Part shown: one piece after another, positions 5,719 through 13,015 of the stretch
How the letters are laid out: every line of letters starts with the position of its first letter
Numbering within the stretch: position 1 is the first letter of the stretch
Origin: Firmicutes bacterium UBA5420
Lineage (GTDB): Bacteria > Bacillota > Limnochordia > Darwinibacteriales > Darwinibacteriaceae
DNA length: 13,158 nt
Direction of reading: 5' to 3'
Assembly (NCBI GenBank): GCA_002409455.1
Contig: DHNI01000076.1
Coordinates: 2,442 to 15,599 of the forward strand
Translations under genes and position numbers: made by a program
Notes under the pieces: generated by a model
What the model was told of the DNA's origin: nothing
Database searches by the model: none
The model's input: the letters and a program-made list of their open reading frames with translations, nothing else

Positions 5719-5740
5719 CCCCATATACGGGGTTTTTCTT
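5717..5740 (+). terminator. Intrinsic terminator after the 61-codon gene
   Basis: AACCCC / GGGGTT stem with an ATATAC loop, followed by a run of T (TTTTTCTTTT). The stem overlaps the TAA stop codon of the small gene. It isolates that gene from the downstream peptidase. Confidence 0.8.
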
Positions 5741-5818
5741 TTGATGGTAAAGAAGATAGGCAGGAGTTTCCATGGAACAAAGAGAAAAGACTTACTAACA
5801 GAATTTAGGAGGTCGAAT

Positions 5819-6880
5819 ATGGAACGAATAACCCGGATTCGAGAGCGTCTGCAAGCTGAGGGGGCAGATGTATTCTTAGTTTCTAATCCTGTGAACAGAC
5901 GTTATCTTACTGGTTTTACCGGTTCCGCAGGTTTGGTGTGGATCTCCAACACTAGGCAGGCTATATTAACGGATTTTCGGTATCTTGAACAGGTAAAAAC
6001 GGAATGCCCTGGTTGGGAGTTAATCAGGATTGAAAGTTACATTGAATCACTGAAGACGCTCACAGAAGAGGACAACGTCCAGACGATTGCTTTCGAGAAA
6101 GACTATGTCACCGTGAAACAAATGGAGGATTGGCAAGAAAAGCTAACGCCACAGTTCACAGGGATCACTGGTTGGGTAGAAGAATTACGAATGATCAAGA
6201 ATAAAGAGGAGATTGAGAATATCAAAAAGGCGGCAAAAATCGCCGATGAGGCCTTTGCCAAGCTTCTCCCTACTCTTCGTTCTGGATTGACTGAGCGTGA
6301 GGTGGCGCTAGAACTCGAATTCCTAATGCGCAAAGCAGGGGCAAGTGGTATGTCCTTTGACCCGATTGTGGCTTCAGGTCCACGCAGTGCTTTACCCCAT
6401 GCCAGACCAGGAGAACGCATTTTCAGTGTGGGCGATTTTGTTGTCTTTGACTTCGGGTGTATTGTTAACGGCTACTGCTCCGACATGACAAGAACAGTCG
6501 TGATTGGTGAACCAGAAGAACAGCACCTGCTTATTTACGATTTGGTCCTAGAGGCGCAAATGAAGTCTCTTGCTGCTGTAGGCCCCGGGAAAACGGGTGT
6601 AGAAGTTGATGCCATTGCCCGTGACATAATTAGCGATATGGGTTATGGAGAATATTTTGGCCATGGTTTGGGACATAGCCTAGGCCTGGAAGTTCACGAA
6701 AGTCCGCGGCTTTCAAAAACAGATCAGACGGCTCTAAAACCCGGTATGATTGTAACTGTGGAACCGGGAGTTTATTTGCCAGGCTTTGGCGGCGTGCGAA
6801 TTGAAGATCTGGTCTTGGTAACAGAGGATGGCGCAGAGGTCTTGTCCTCTACCTTTAAAGAATTGTATGTGGTGGGATAA
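5819..6880 (+). CDS. pepQ: M24 family Xaa-Pro aminopeptidase/dipeptidase
   Basis: Cytoplasmic metallopeptidase predicted to release N-terminal residues preceding proline. The 353 residues comprise a creatinase-like N-terminal domain (1-120, with NRRYLTGFTGSAG) and a pita-bread catalytic domain. Metal ligands are all visible: Asp211 in FDFG, Asp222 in CSDMTRT, His286 in GHGLGH, Glu315 in VEPG and Glu329 in RIED. His194 in LPHARPG is the usual substrate-binding histidine. I chose ATG 5819 for its AGGAGGT six bases upstream and its family-typical start; the frame extends upstream to 5741 without a good ribosome binding site. It lies 11 bases before efp, an arrangement common in Firmicutes, where it is often named pepQ or papA; dipeptidase or aminopeptidase specificity cannot be fixed from sequence. 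Confidence 0.92.
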   Translation: MERITRIRERLQAEGADVFLVSNPVNRRYLTGFTGSAGLVWISNTRQAILTDFRYLEQVKTECPGWELIRIESYIESLKTLTEEDNVQTIAFEKDYVTVKQMEDWQEKLTPQFTGITGWVEELRMIKNKEEIENIKKAAKIADEAFAKLLPTLRSGLTEREVALELEFLMRKAGASGMSFDPIVASGPRSALPHARPGERIFSVGDFVVFDFGCIVNGYCSDMTRTVVIGEPEEQHLLIYDLVLEAQMKSLAAVGPGKTGVEVDAIARDIISDMGYGEYFGHGLGHSLGLEVHESPRLSKTDQTALKPGMIVTVEPGVYLPGFGGVRIEDLVLVTEDGAEVLSSTFKELYVVG

Positions 6881-6891
6881 GGGGGAATACA

Positions 6892-7449
6892 ATGATCTCG
6901 GTAAATGATTTGCGTACAGGAGTAACAGTTGAACTCGATGGTGATATTTTTAGTGTGGTGGATTTTCTTCACGTTAAACCAGGTAAAGGCGCTGCCTTTG
7001 TCCGCACGAAGCTGAAAAACATCCGTACGGGTGCCAGTGTTGAACGGACCTTTAGGGCTGGCGAGCGCATTGCTCGGGCGCATATTGAATCAAGGCAGAT
7101 GCAGTATATGTATAACGCATCTGGGGAGTATTTCTTTATGGATATGGAAACCTATGATCAGATTGCTTTAAGAGAAGCCGATCTAGGTGACGCCCCTAAG
7201 TACCTTTTAGAAAACATGACTTTAGGAATTCAATTCTATGAGAATCAGGCCGTGGGAGTTGATTTGCCTACGACAGTAATCTTGGAAGTAACCCAGACAG
7301 AACCAGGATTTAAGGGCGACACGGCACAGGGTGCGACCAAACCTGCCACGTTGCAGACAGGGATTACGATTCAGGTGCCGTTGTTTGTGGAGCAAGGTGA
7401 GATGGTGAAGGTGGACACTAGGAGTGGCGAGTATCTCTCGCGAGCCTAG
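6892..7449 (+). CDS. efp: Translation elongation factor P
   Basis: EF-P binds between the ribosomal P and E sites and relieves stalling at polyproline stretches. At 185 residues it has the standard length and three beta-barrel domains. The N-terminal KOW-like domain carries the loop VKPGKG with Lys32, the site of post-translational modification (5-aminopentanol on the B. subtilis protein). RQMQYMYNASGEYFFMDMETYDQ (88-110) starts domain II. The C-terminal signature region ends VDTRSGEYLSR. GGGGGA precedes the ATG. It is cotranscribed with the upstream proline peptidase and the downstream acidic protein gene. Confidence 0.97.
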   Translation: MISVNDLRTGVTVELDGDIFSVVDFLHVKPGKGAAFVRTKLKNIRTGASVERTFRAGERIARAHIESRQMQYMYNASGEYFFMDMETYDQIALREADLGDAPKYLLENMTLGIQFYENQAVGVDLPTTVILEVTQTEPGFKGDTAQGATKPATLQTGITIQVPLFVEQGEMVKVDTRSGEYLSRA

Positions 7450-7473
7450 GCAAGAAGAAATTTGGGGGTGGAT

Positions 7474-7950
7474 GTGTTGGAGACGATTAAAGAGAAAATT
7501 GCCTATTTGCGTGGGATTATTGACGGAGATCCTTCCATGGCGGAGGGACGCAACGGCTTTGTGTTTACCAAGATTCTGCAGGTTCTAGAAGAGCTGGCCC
7601 ACGAAGTGGAAGAGCTGGCACAGGCCCATGATGAGTTAGATGAGTATCTGCAGGAAGTAGACTTTGATCTTGCTTATTTAGAGGATGAGTTTTTCCTAGA
7701 CGAGGATGATCATGATTGTGACTGTGACGATTACGATGAGTGGGATGACTCCTTGGAGGGTTCATTAGTAGAAGTGGAGTGCCCAGAGTGTGAAGACATC
7801 GTTACCTTCGATGAGGATTTCTTATTTGACCAAGGTGTGCAAATTCGGTGTCCCCGTTGTGACGCAGTCGTATTTGAGACCTCTGATTTTGAGGAGCTTG
7901 AGGATCTTTTTGAAGAAGATACTGTGCTGGATGAAGATGATGAAGACTAG
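7474..7950 (+). CDS. Acidic zinc-ribbon protein with CD1247-type N-terminal domain
   Basis: About 158 residues in three parts. The N-terminal helical domain (ETIKEKIAYLRGIIDG to about residue 60) resembles the conserved N-terminus of C. difficile CD1247-like proteins, which I recall being encoded next to efp in clostridia. A very acidic middle (EDEFFLDEDDHDCDCDDYDEWDD) follows. The C-terminal zinc ribbon has two CxxC knuckles, CPECED and CPRCDA, and then another acidic tail. It could bind zinc or basic partners such as ribosomal or DNA-binding proteins, but no function is established. The start is ambiguous: TTG 7462, GTG 7474 and TTG 7477 are in frame around a GGGGGTGG ribosome binding site; 7474 or 7477 has the better spacing. 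Last gene of the peptidase-efp unit. Confidence 0.85.
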   Translation: MLETIKEKIAYLRGIIDGDPSMAEGRNGFVFTKILQVLEELAHEVEELAQAHDELDEYLQEVDFDLAYLEDEFFLDEDDHDCDCDDYDEWDDSLEGSLVEVECPECEDIVTFDEDFLFDQGVQIRCPRCDAVVFETSDFEELEDLFEEDTVLDEDDED

Positions 7951-7979
7951 CTTTTAGATTGAAGTTCTAGATTAGAGAG

Positions 7980-8006
7980 GTTGCCCCAAGCGGGGCAACT
8001 TTTTTT
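7980..8006 (+). terminator. Intrinsic terminator before spoIIIA
   Basis: An 8-bp perfect stem (GTTGCCCC / GGGGCAAC), a 4-base loop and seven T residues. It closes the pepQ-efp-acidic protein unit and insulates the spoIIIA operon, so spoIIIA needs its own promoter. Confidence 0.92.
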
Positions 8007-8010
8007 ATGG

Positions 8011-8039
8011 GCATACCTTGTCCGCCCGGTGCATATAGT
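8011..8039 (+). promoter_or_regulatory. Candidate sigma-E promoter of the spoIIIA operon
   Basis: GCATACC (8011-8017), 14 bases, then CATATAGT (8032-8039): 5 of 7 and 6 of 8 matches to the mother-cell sigma-E consensus KMATATT-N14/15-CATACAMT. The B. subtilis spoIIIA operon is transcribed by sigma-E. Placement between the preceding terminator and the AAAGGTGGAG ribosome binding site fits, though the leader would be only about 15 bases. Confidence 0.5.
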
Positions 8040-8060
8040 GTTGCAAAGGTGGAGTCTACT

Positions 8061-8954
8061 ATGTTGAACTATCTTTCGCCCGTCTTAAGGGGTATCGTAT
8101 ATCAAGCTTCTTTGTCTGAGCTCGAAGAGGTGCGGATTCGCCTTAATCGTCCTCTCATGGTCAAAGATGGGAGTGGATTTCTCTTCCTGTCCGCAATGGG
8201 AGTACCCTCTGCACCGCAATATAGCTACATTGTAACGAAAGATGATTTGGAGCGAACATTACAGCTTGTAACCGACAACTCTTGGTATGCTTGGGAGCAG
8301 GAGATCCAAGGTGGGTACTTGACCTTGCCTGGCGGGCATCGAGTGGGTATAGGTGGACAGGCGGTGTACAGCGGTGGCCAGTTGAAGACGATTAAAAACA
8401 TCGCATCCCTTAATTTTCGCCAGGCCAGGGCAGTGGTGGGCGCCGCTGATCCTATTGTAAGTAGAGTTATGGCTAAAGGGGGCTACATCCGTTCCACTCT
8501 TATTGTCTCTCCTCCTGGTTGCGGCAAGACCACATTGCTCCGCGATCTTACTCGGCAGGTAGCCGACTTCGGTCTGCAAGTTGTCGTTATCGATGAACGC
8601 TCAGAAATCGCTTCATGCTACTTAGGCGTTCCCCAACTGGATGTTGGTGTACAAACTGATGTCTTGGATGGATACGTAAAGGAAATTGGCGTCTATCATG
8701 CTCTGCGAGGCTTAAGCCCACAGGTCGTGGTGACAGACGAAATCGGGCATGGTGGTGATGCTCTAATCCTCTCTGAGCTCGCCAGGAGCGGGGTCAAAGT
8801 CATTGCCACTTGCCACGGAGACTCCTGGGAGCAATTAAAAGGGAGGAGTTGGAGCAAGGAAAGCCTGGAGATGTTTGAGTTGGTGGTGATCTTATCGCGG
8901 CGGCAAGGGCCAGGTACCATAGAATCAGTTCTAAGAGTTGGAGGCAGTACATAA
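8061..8954 (+). CDS. spoIIIAA: Stage III sporulation protein AA, secretion ATPase
   Basis: Mother-cell ATPase of the SpoIIIA-SpoIIQ channel complex, related to traffic ATPases of type II/IV secretion and needed to keep the engulfed forespore active. 297 residues (B. subtilis about 307). The N-terminal domain has LEEVRIRLNRPLMV (21-34) and the GGHRVGIGG block (91-99). The ATPase core has Walker A SPPGCGKTT (150-158), DERSEI (178-183), LGVPQLDVGVQTDVLDG (188-204) and Walker B VVVTDEIG (222-229). ATG 8061 is chosen for GGTGGAG upstream and agreement with family N-termini; an in-frame ATG at 8007 lies within the terminator T-run region. First gene of the eight-gene operon. Confidence 0.96.
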   Translation: MLNYLSPVLRGIVYQASLSELEEVRIRLNRPLMVKDGSGFLFLSAMGVPSAPQYSYIVTKDDLERTLQLVTDNSWYAWEQEIQGGYLTLPGGHRVGIGGQAVYSGGQLKTIKNIASLNFRQARAVVGAADPIVSRVMAKGGYIRSTLIVSPPGCGKTTLLRDLTRQVADFGLQVVVIDERSEIASCYLGVPQLDVGVQTDVLDGYVKEIGVYHALRGLSPQVVVTDEIGHGGDALILSELARSGVKVIATCHGDSWEQLKGRSWSKESLEMFELVVILSRRQGPGTIESVLRVGGST

Positions 8955-8977
8955 AATGATTAGGACAGGGGTGAGCT

Positions 8978-9499
8978 GTGGTGTTTGTTAAGGCTGTTGC
9001 TGCTGGTCTTATTCTTTTTTCTACTGGAGCCATGGGCTTAACTCTTGCAAAAAGTTTCTCCCAGCGAGTCCACAATCTAAGGGGACTAATTACATTTATT
9101 CAAGTGTTGGAATCCGAAATTCAATTTGCCCGAACCACCTTGCCTAATGTCATTCGTGCTCAAGCCAACCAGTTTTCGGGAGACATAGGTGCATTTTTGC
9201 ACATTTTGAACATAGGCCTCACGGAAGGTAGTGGCGAACGTTTCGGTGCAATATGGGAAAAGGGGCTTCGGAGCCTTGCTGCAAACGGTCTACCGAAGTC
9301 TGCACTGGAGGATTTGCTAAGTCTTGGCGATCTGTTGGGCACGAGCGATGTTACGGAACAAGTCAAACATCTCAAAGTCCTATTACATCGCCTAGAACAA
9401 GCACTCCAAGTTGCCCAGGAGGAGCGGGAAAAACAGACTCGCTTATGGCAATATCTAGGTTTCTCTGCTGGATTGCTCATCATCTTACTCTTGCTCTAG
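8978..9499 (+). CDS. spoIIIAB: Stage III sporulation protein AB
   Basis: Membrane component of the SpoIIIA complex, distantly similar to GspF-type inner-membrane platform proteins. 173 residues with an N-terminal membrane segment (about 3-22), a soluble helical region containing the family-typical RVHNLRGLITFIQVLESEI (about 30-48), and a C-terminal membrane segment (YLGFSAGLLIILLLL). B. subtilis SpoIIIAB is about 171 residues. GGGGTGAG precedes tandem GTG codons at 8978 and 8981, either of which could start it. It is 23 bases after spoIIIAA. Confidence 0.94.
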   Translation: MVFVKAVAAGLILFSTGAMGLTLAKSFSQRVHNLRGLITFIQVLESEIQFARTTLPNVIRAQANQFSGDIGAFLHILNIGLTEGSGERFGAIWEKGLRSLAANGLPKSALEDLLSLGDLLGTSDVTEQVKHLKVLLHRLEQALQVAQEEREKQTRLWQYLGFSAGLLIILLLL

Positions 9500-9510
9500 G
9501 AGGGATTATA

Positions 9511-9708
9511 GTGACCGATTTATCTCCAATTTATCGCATTGCTGGACTGGGGATTTTGGTGGCAGTCCTTAATATTTTCCTTGTGCAGGCAGATCGGAAA
9601 GAACAGGCGCAAATGCTGAGCCTGGCCGGGGTGATCATCGTCCTTTTGTGGTTGGTTCAAATGGTGGGGCAACTTTTTTCTGATGTCGAAGCGGTTTTTA
9701 GGTGGTGA
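9511..9708 (+). CDS. spoIIIAC: Stage III sporulation protein AC
   Basis: Small mother-cell membrane protein of the SpoIIIA complex. 65 residues (B. subtilis about 68), with two hydrophobic segments: IAGLGILVAVLNIFLVQA and MLSLAGVIIVLLWLVQMVG, joined by the conserved charged turn DRKEQAQ. The frame is open upstream to 9253 inside spoIIIAB, but GTG 9511 is the real start: AGGAGGG sits six bases before it, overlapping the spoIIIAB stop region, and the product has the family length. Confidence 0.95.
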   Translation: MTDLSPIYRIAGLGILVAVLNIFLVQADRKEQAQMLSLAGVIIVLLWLVQMVGQLFSDVEAVFRW

Positions 9709-10106
9709 GATCCTTGCTGTGGCTTCCCTTGGTGATTGGTCTAGGCGTCGTACTAACTGTGTTTCAAGCCCATCTCAGGGAGGAACAACCTGCTTGGGCT
9801 GTTCTGATCGCTCTCTCCTTTGTGGCAGTTATGTTCTTGGCTTTGATTCCACAATTTAGTAGTGCCTTTGGCGCGTTAACGACCCTTGCTCGGGAAGCCG
9901 ATGTAAGTTCGCTATATTTGAATCCGGTTCTAAAAACGATTGGGGTAGCCTATCTCACGTCATTTGGGGTGCAGATCAGCCGTGAAGCAGGTGAGGAGGC
10001 CATCTCTGGCATGATCGAATTAGCTGGTAAACTGGTAATCTTACTAATTGCCTTACCTCTTCTGCAGGCCATTTTATACACTTTGTTCGGTATACTGGGT
10101 TTTTAG
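9702..10106 (+). CDS. spoIIIAD: Stage III sporulation protein AD
   Basis: Polytopic membrane protein of the SpoIIIA complex, related to SpoIIIAC. 134 residues (B. subtilis about 133) with four predicted hydrophobic stretches. The internal YLNPVLKTIGVAYLTSFGVQI (about 72-92) and AGEEAISGMIELAGKLVILLIALPLL are typical of the family. The GTG start at 9702 (or the adjacent GTG at 9705) overlaps the end of spoIIIAC, implying translational coupling; AGGTGG at the same place is the only ribosome binding site. Confidence 0.94.
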   Translation: MVRSLLWLPLVIGLGVVLTVFQAHLREEQPAWAVLIALSFVAVMFLALIPQFSSAFGALTTLAREADVSSLYLNPVLKTIGVAYLTSFGVQISREAGEEAISGMIELAGKLVILLIALPLLQAILYTLFGILGF

Positions 10107-10116
10107 GATGATACAT

Positions 10117-11292
10117 ATGAAGCGGTGGATGGTGGTCTTAAACCTATTGGTAATCCTAGTGGTGGTGGCTCCCGCATGTCACGGTCAAAGTGCAAAAGAT
10201 GGGCAACCCTTTCAAGAATCCATCGAGGCTCAACTAGAAGCGCTTGACTTGGGCCAGCTGTTAAACTTTGTTGAACTTTTGGAAAAAGAGTATCAGGAAT
10301 ATCTGCCTGGACTTCGTCTGCAGGATTTACTGGGAGAAGGGGATCCATCTCCACCTCCGACAGGACTCTTGCTTCTTATACTACAGAACTTTCTGCGCGA
10401 ACTATACTTAAGCTTGCATCTCCTTCGTCAGCTTGTGGTTATAGGTATCTTAGCCGCTTTGCTCGAACGCTTAAGCCGCTCGTTTGGCACCAAAGCAGTG
10501 GTCGATCTAGCTTTTTCCGTGTGTTTTCTAGTTCTAGTGATCCTCGGATTGCAGAGCTTTCAGATTGCCTCTAGTGTAGCAACCAATGCAATTGATCAGA
10601 TGGTTGGTTTTATGTATTCCCTTATACCCATGCTATCTTCGCTTCTGGTTGCTGTGGGAGGCGTTACTTCGGCGGCGGTGTTTCACCCCTTATTGTGGGC
10701 ACTGGTGGGAACGATTGCCAGCCTAGTACAGAACTTGTTGCTTCCCATGATCCTGTTTAGTACGGCCTTTTCGTTGGTCGCTCACTTCAGCACGGATCTG
10801 GCTTTTCCGAAACTAGGGAGCCTGCTTAGGCAGGGAGTGATAACCTTATTGGGCATCTTTTTCATCGTCTTTTCCGGTTTTATGGTTGTTAGGGGTGCCA
10901 TTGCGCCTGTGGCAGACGGGATCTCGCTGCGGACAGCAAAGTACTTGACCAGGACATTTATTCCCATAGCTGGTGGAATGTTCGCAGATACCCTGGAGGT
11001 TGTTGTGGGAGGTTCGCTTTTGATCAAGAATGCAATCGGCGTTTTCGGGCTTGTCATGATCATGTTTATGGTAGCTACGCCACTTTTGAAGGTGTGGGCA
11101 ATGATTGCTGTGTATAAAATCGTAGGCGCTCTTCTAGAACCCATTTGTGATAAGCGGATTGTGCAGGTTATTGGTACGATGGAGTCGTCCTTGATTCTGG
11201 TTTTAATCGCCTTGGCAACTGTAGCGTTGATGCTGTTTTTGGCCATAACTATTTTGGTCGGTATTGGTAATCTAGCGGTATTCATGAGGTGA
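10117..11292 (+). CDS. spoIIIAE: Stage III sporulation protein AE
   Basis: Large polytopic membrane protein of the SpoIIIA channel, proposed to be the export-apparatus core. 391 residues (B. subtilis about 399). An N-terminal signal peptide (MKRWMVVLNLLVILVVVAPA) is followed by a soluble segment with QLEALDLGQLLNFVELLEKE, then several membrane segments from about residue 105 to the end. ATG 10117 is preferred over ATG 10108 because TTAGGAT lies upstream at usable spacing and the signal peptide then begins with M-K-R. The start is 10 bases after spoIIIAD. Confidence 0.94.
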   Translation: MKRWMVVLNLLVILVVVAPACHGQSAKDGQPFQESIEAQLEALDLGQLLNFVELLEKEYQEYLPGLRLQDLLGEGDPSPPPTGLLLLILQNFLRELYLSLHLLRQLVVIGILAALLERLSRSFGTKAVVDLAFSVCFLVLVILGLQSFQIASSVATNAIDQMVGFMYSLIPMLSSLLVAVGGVTSAAVFHPLLWALVGTIASLVQNLLLPMILFSTAFSLVAHFSTDLAFPKLGSLLRQGVITLLGIFFIVFSGFMVVRGAIAPVADGISLRTAKYLTRTFIPIAGGMFADTLEVVVGGSLLIKNAIGVFGLVMIMFMVATPLLKVWAMIAVYKIVGALLEPICDKRIVQVIGTMESSLILVLIALATVALMLFLAITILVGIGNLAVFMR

Positions 11293-11297
11293 GAAAT

Positions 11298-11795
11298 ATG
11301 TATTGGAGGCAATGGCTTCAGACTTTGCTCTGTCTAGTTATTCTCCTAGGTGTGGTAGAAATGCTCTTGCCCTCAGGTGAATTGGCGAAATTCTCCAAAT
11401 TGGTACTGGGTTTGGCTCTCATGCTTGCTTTGTTACAGCCCCTGACCATCTTATTGAACGAGGACATTCAAAATCTGGATCTAACTTGGATCAGTGAGAT
11501 CGCAGCAGAGCCCCAAGTACAAGTGCTAGCAGAACGGGTTCAATTAGCGGCCACGATGCCATTTTTGAAAGAGGACGAAACCGCCCTGGCTACTCAGATT
11601 GAGGCCGTGCTCTTGAGCTTAGACTATGTTGAGGATGTTAAGGTGCAGATTGAAAGCACGGGGCAACAAGGTACGATAGTCCATGTCTTCCTGCAGCCGT
11701 TTGCGATGACCTCAACAGAGCCAGTTGGCAACCTAGTGGCCTCCATGCTCAATATTCCTGAAAACCAAATCGCGGTCAAGCGCTGGCTGGAATGA
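11298..11795 (+). CDS. spoIIIAF: Stage III sporulation protein AF
   Basis: Mother-cell membrane protein of the SpoIIIA complex. 165 residues, with two hydrophobic N-terminal segments (LLCLVILLGVVEMLLP and FSKLVLGLALMLALLQPLTILL) and a soluble C-terminal domain with ring-building-motif-like alternation ending in NIPENQIAVKRWLE. This is shorter than B. subtilis SpoIIIAF (about 206), mainly between the membrane part and the C-terminal fold. ATG 11298 is chosen because GAGGTGAG upstream is well spaced; a GTG at 11289 overlaps the spoIIIAE stop and would add three residues. Confidence 0.93.
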   Translation: MYWRQWLQTLLCLVILLGVVEMLLPSGELAKFSKLVLGLALMLALLQPLTILLNEDIQNLDLTWISEIAAEPQVQVLAERVQLAATMPFLKEDETALATQIEAVLLSLDYVEDVKVQIESTGQQGTIVHVFLQPFAMTSTEPVGNLVASMLNIPENQIAVKRWLE

Positions 11796-11807
11796 AGGTG
11801 GTAGAAA

Positions 11808-12350
11808 ATGGGTGAGTTATGGGGTCGACTAAATGAACGTCAAAAAAAGCTCTTGAGTTGGTTGGCCGTAGTTTTGATCATCGGCGTAGGAATTCTCATG
11901 TTACAGCCATCGACTCCTACAGAAGTGCCAACAAGTCTTTCTGGAGGGCCCCCCGTGGAAACGAGAGCTTTAGAATCTGCCCAAGAACGCTTAGAAAAGG
12001 AACTTACGTCCATTCTAAACACCATGCTGGGTGGGAGACGTGTTCAGGTGTTCTTGACCATGGAACGGGGCCCGCGGCTTGAAATTGCCTACGATCGCAC
12101 AGAAGAAGAGCGTTTTGGGGCTGAGGGATTGAGTGAACGGCGCTGGACATCAAGTCCGGTTTTAATGCGCAATGATGCCGAAAGGAAGGAGGTTCCGCTG
12201 GTTCTTGAGGAAATTGAGCCAACTGTGCGGGGAGTCTTGGTGGTAGTTGAGCAAGAAATTCGCCCCGATTTGCGTTTGGCCATTTCTCAAGCGGTTGCCA
12301 CTGCCTTACAGATACCCATGTATCGAATTGAGGTTTTGTTCAAACAATAG
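11808..12350 (+). CDS. spoIIIAG: Stage III sporulation protein AG, ring-forming channel component
   Basis: Forms a large oligomeric ring in the intermembrane space of the engulfed forespore, like secretion-system ring proteins. 180 residues (B. subtilis about 229): a short cytoplasmic N-terminus, one membrane anchor (LLSWLAVVLIIGVGILML), a proline-rich linker, and a ring-building domain starting LEKELTSILNTMLGGRRVQVFLTME. The insertion between the first strand and VRGVLVVVEQEIRPDLRLAI (about 90-145, rich in charged residues) should form the beta-barrel feature known for SpoIIIAG. It is 12 bases after spoIIIAF. Confidence 0.94.
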   Translation: MGELWGRLNERQKKLLSWLAVVLIIGVGILMLQPSTPTEVPTSLSGGPPVETRALESAQERLEKELTSILNTMLGGRRVQVFLTMERGPRLEIAYDRTEEERFGAEGLSERRWTSSPVLMRNDAERKEVPLVLEEIEPTVRGVLVVVEQEIRPDLRLAISQAVATALQIPMYRIEVLFKQ

Positions 12351-12364
12351 GGAGGATGGTGAAA

Positions 12365-12910
12365 ATGGCTAAGTTTTATGTGCTGCGCGGAAGAAAGGTT
12401 CTTTGGAATCTACTCATTATTGTGATGGTGATTGTGGCTTTAGTCTATATCTTTAGGGCGGATGATGGATTGAACTCCGATCAGGAAGTCACAAATGACG
12501 GAGAGAGTGGCTTTAGTCAGGTTGTTTTGGTGGAACCTGTAACGGTGCGCACCATTCCCACTAAGTTTTCGGAATATAAGTTGGAGCGGGAACGTATGCG
12601 TAGTAGGCAAGTGGAACTCCTGCAAAATCTAGCCTATGATAGCAATAGCGAGCGCGAACGAAAAGAACAGGCCCAAGTAGACCTGCAGACGTTTATTGAG
12701 AAGATTAGTCGGGAGACTGAAATTGAGAACCTGTTAAAAGCCCAGGGTTACCTAGATGCGCTAGTACTTCTGGATCAAGAGGCTATCACAGTAGTGGTCC
12801 CTGTGACCTTAGTTAGGGAAGAAGCAGCTCGCATCGGGGAGTTGGTTCATCGCTTAACAGGAATCAGACTTGAGAGAATAACCATCGTGGATGAAACCAT
12901 TGGTGTGTAG
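12365..12910 (+). CDS. spoIIIAH: Stage III sporulation protein AH, SpoIIQ partner
   Basis: Mother-cell membrane protein whose extracellular domain pairs with forespore SpoIIQ to build the channel and anchor engulfment. 181 residues (B. subtilis about 218): a basic N-terminus (KFYVLRGRKV), one membrane segment (LWNLLIIVMVIVALVYIF), a variable linker, then the helical and EscJ/PrgK-like ring-building domain with YKLERERMRSRQVELLQ and KAQGYLDALVLLDQEAITVVV. ATG 12365 is chosen: GGGAGG at 12350-12355 is 9 bases away, while the in-frame ATG at 12356 abuts it. No spoIIQ gene is in the window; in other spore-formers it lies elsewhere. Confidence 0.95.
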   Translation: MAKFYVLRGRKVLWNLLIIVMVIVALVYIFRADDGLNSDQEVTNDGESGFSQVVLVEPVTVRTIPTKFSEYKLERERMRSRQVELLQNLAYDSNSERERKEQAQVDLQTFIEKISRETEIENLLKAQGYLDALVLLDQEAITVVVPVTLVREEAARIGELVHRLTGIRLERITIVDETIGV

Positions 12911-12921
12911 CTCTTTTCTTT

Positions 12922-12950
12922 AGCCTCAGCAGTCTGAGGCTTCTTTTCTT
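12922..12950 (+). terminator. Intrinsic terminator of the spoIIIA operon
   Basis: An 8-bp stem (AGCCTCAG / CTGAGGCT) with a 4-base CAGT loop, followed by TTCTTTTCTT, 11 bases after the spoIIIAH stop. It separates spoIIIA from accB. Confidence 0.85.
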
Positions 12951-13015
12951 GGAGGAGAACAATCAAAACTAGCGAATTAATCTAGATGCGATCAAAGAGA
13001 GGTGTACTATTCGAT

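Noticed and set aside
7979..8001. Riboswitch or attenuator leader for spoIIIA
   Set aside because: It is a plain stem-loop with a T-tract 11 or more bases upstream of the candidate promoter, so an ordinary terminator of the previous unit.
9253..9510. N-terminal extension of spoIIIAC inside spoIIIAB
   Set aside because: Out-of-frame reading of spoIIIAB; the GTG at 9511 has a strong ribosome binding site and gives the family length.
10782..11312. Minus-strand open frame of 176 codons
   Set aside because: Antisense to spoIIIAE and composition-driven; no recognisable protein.
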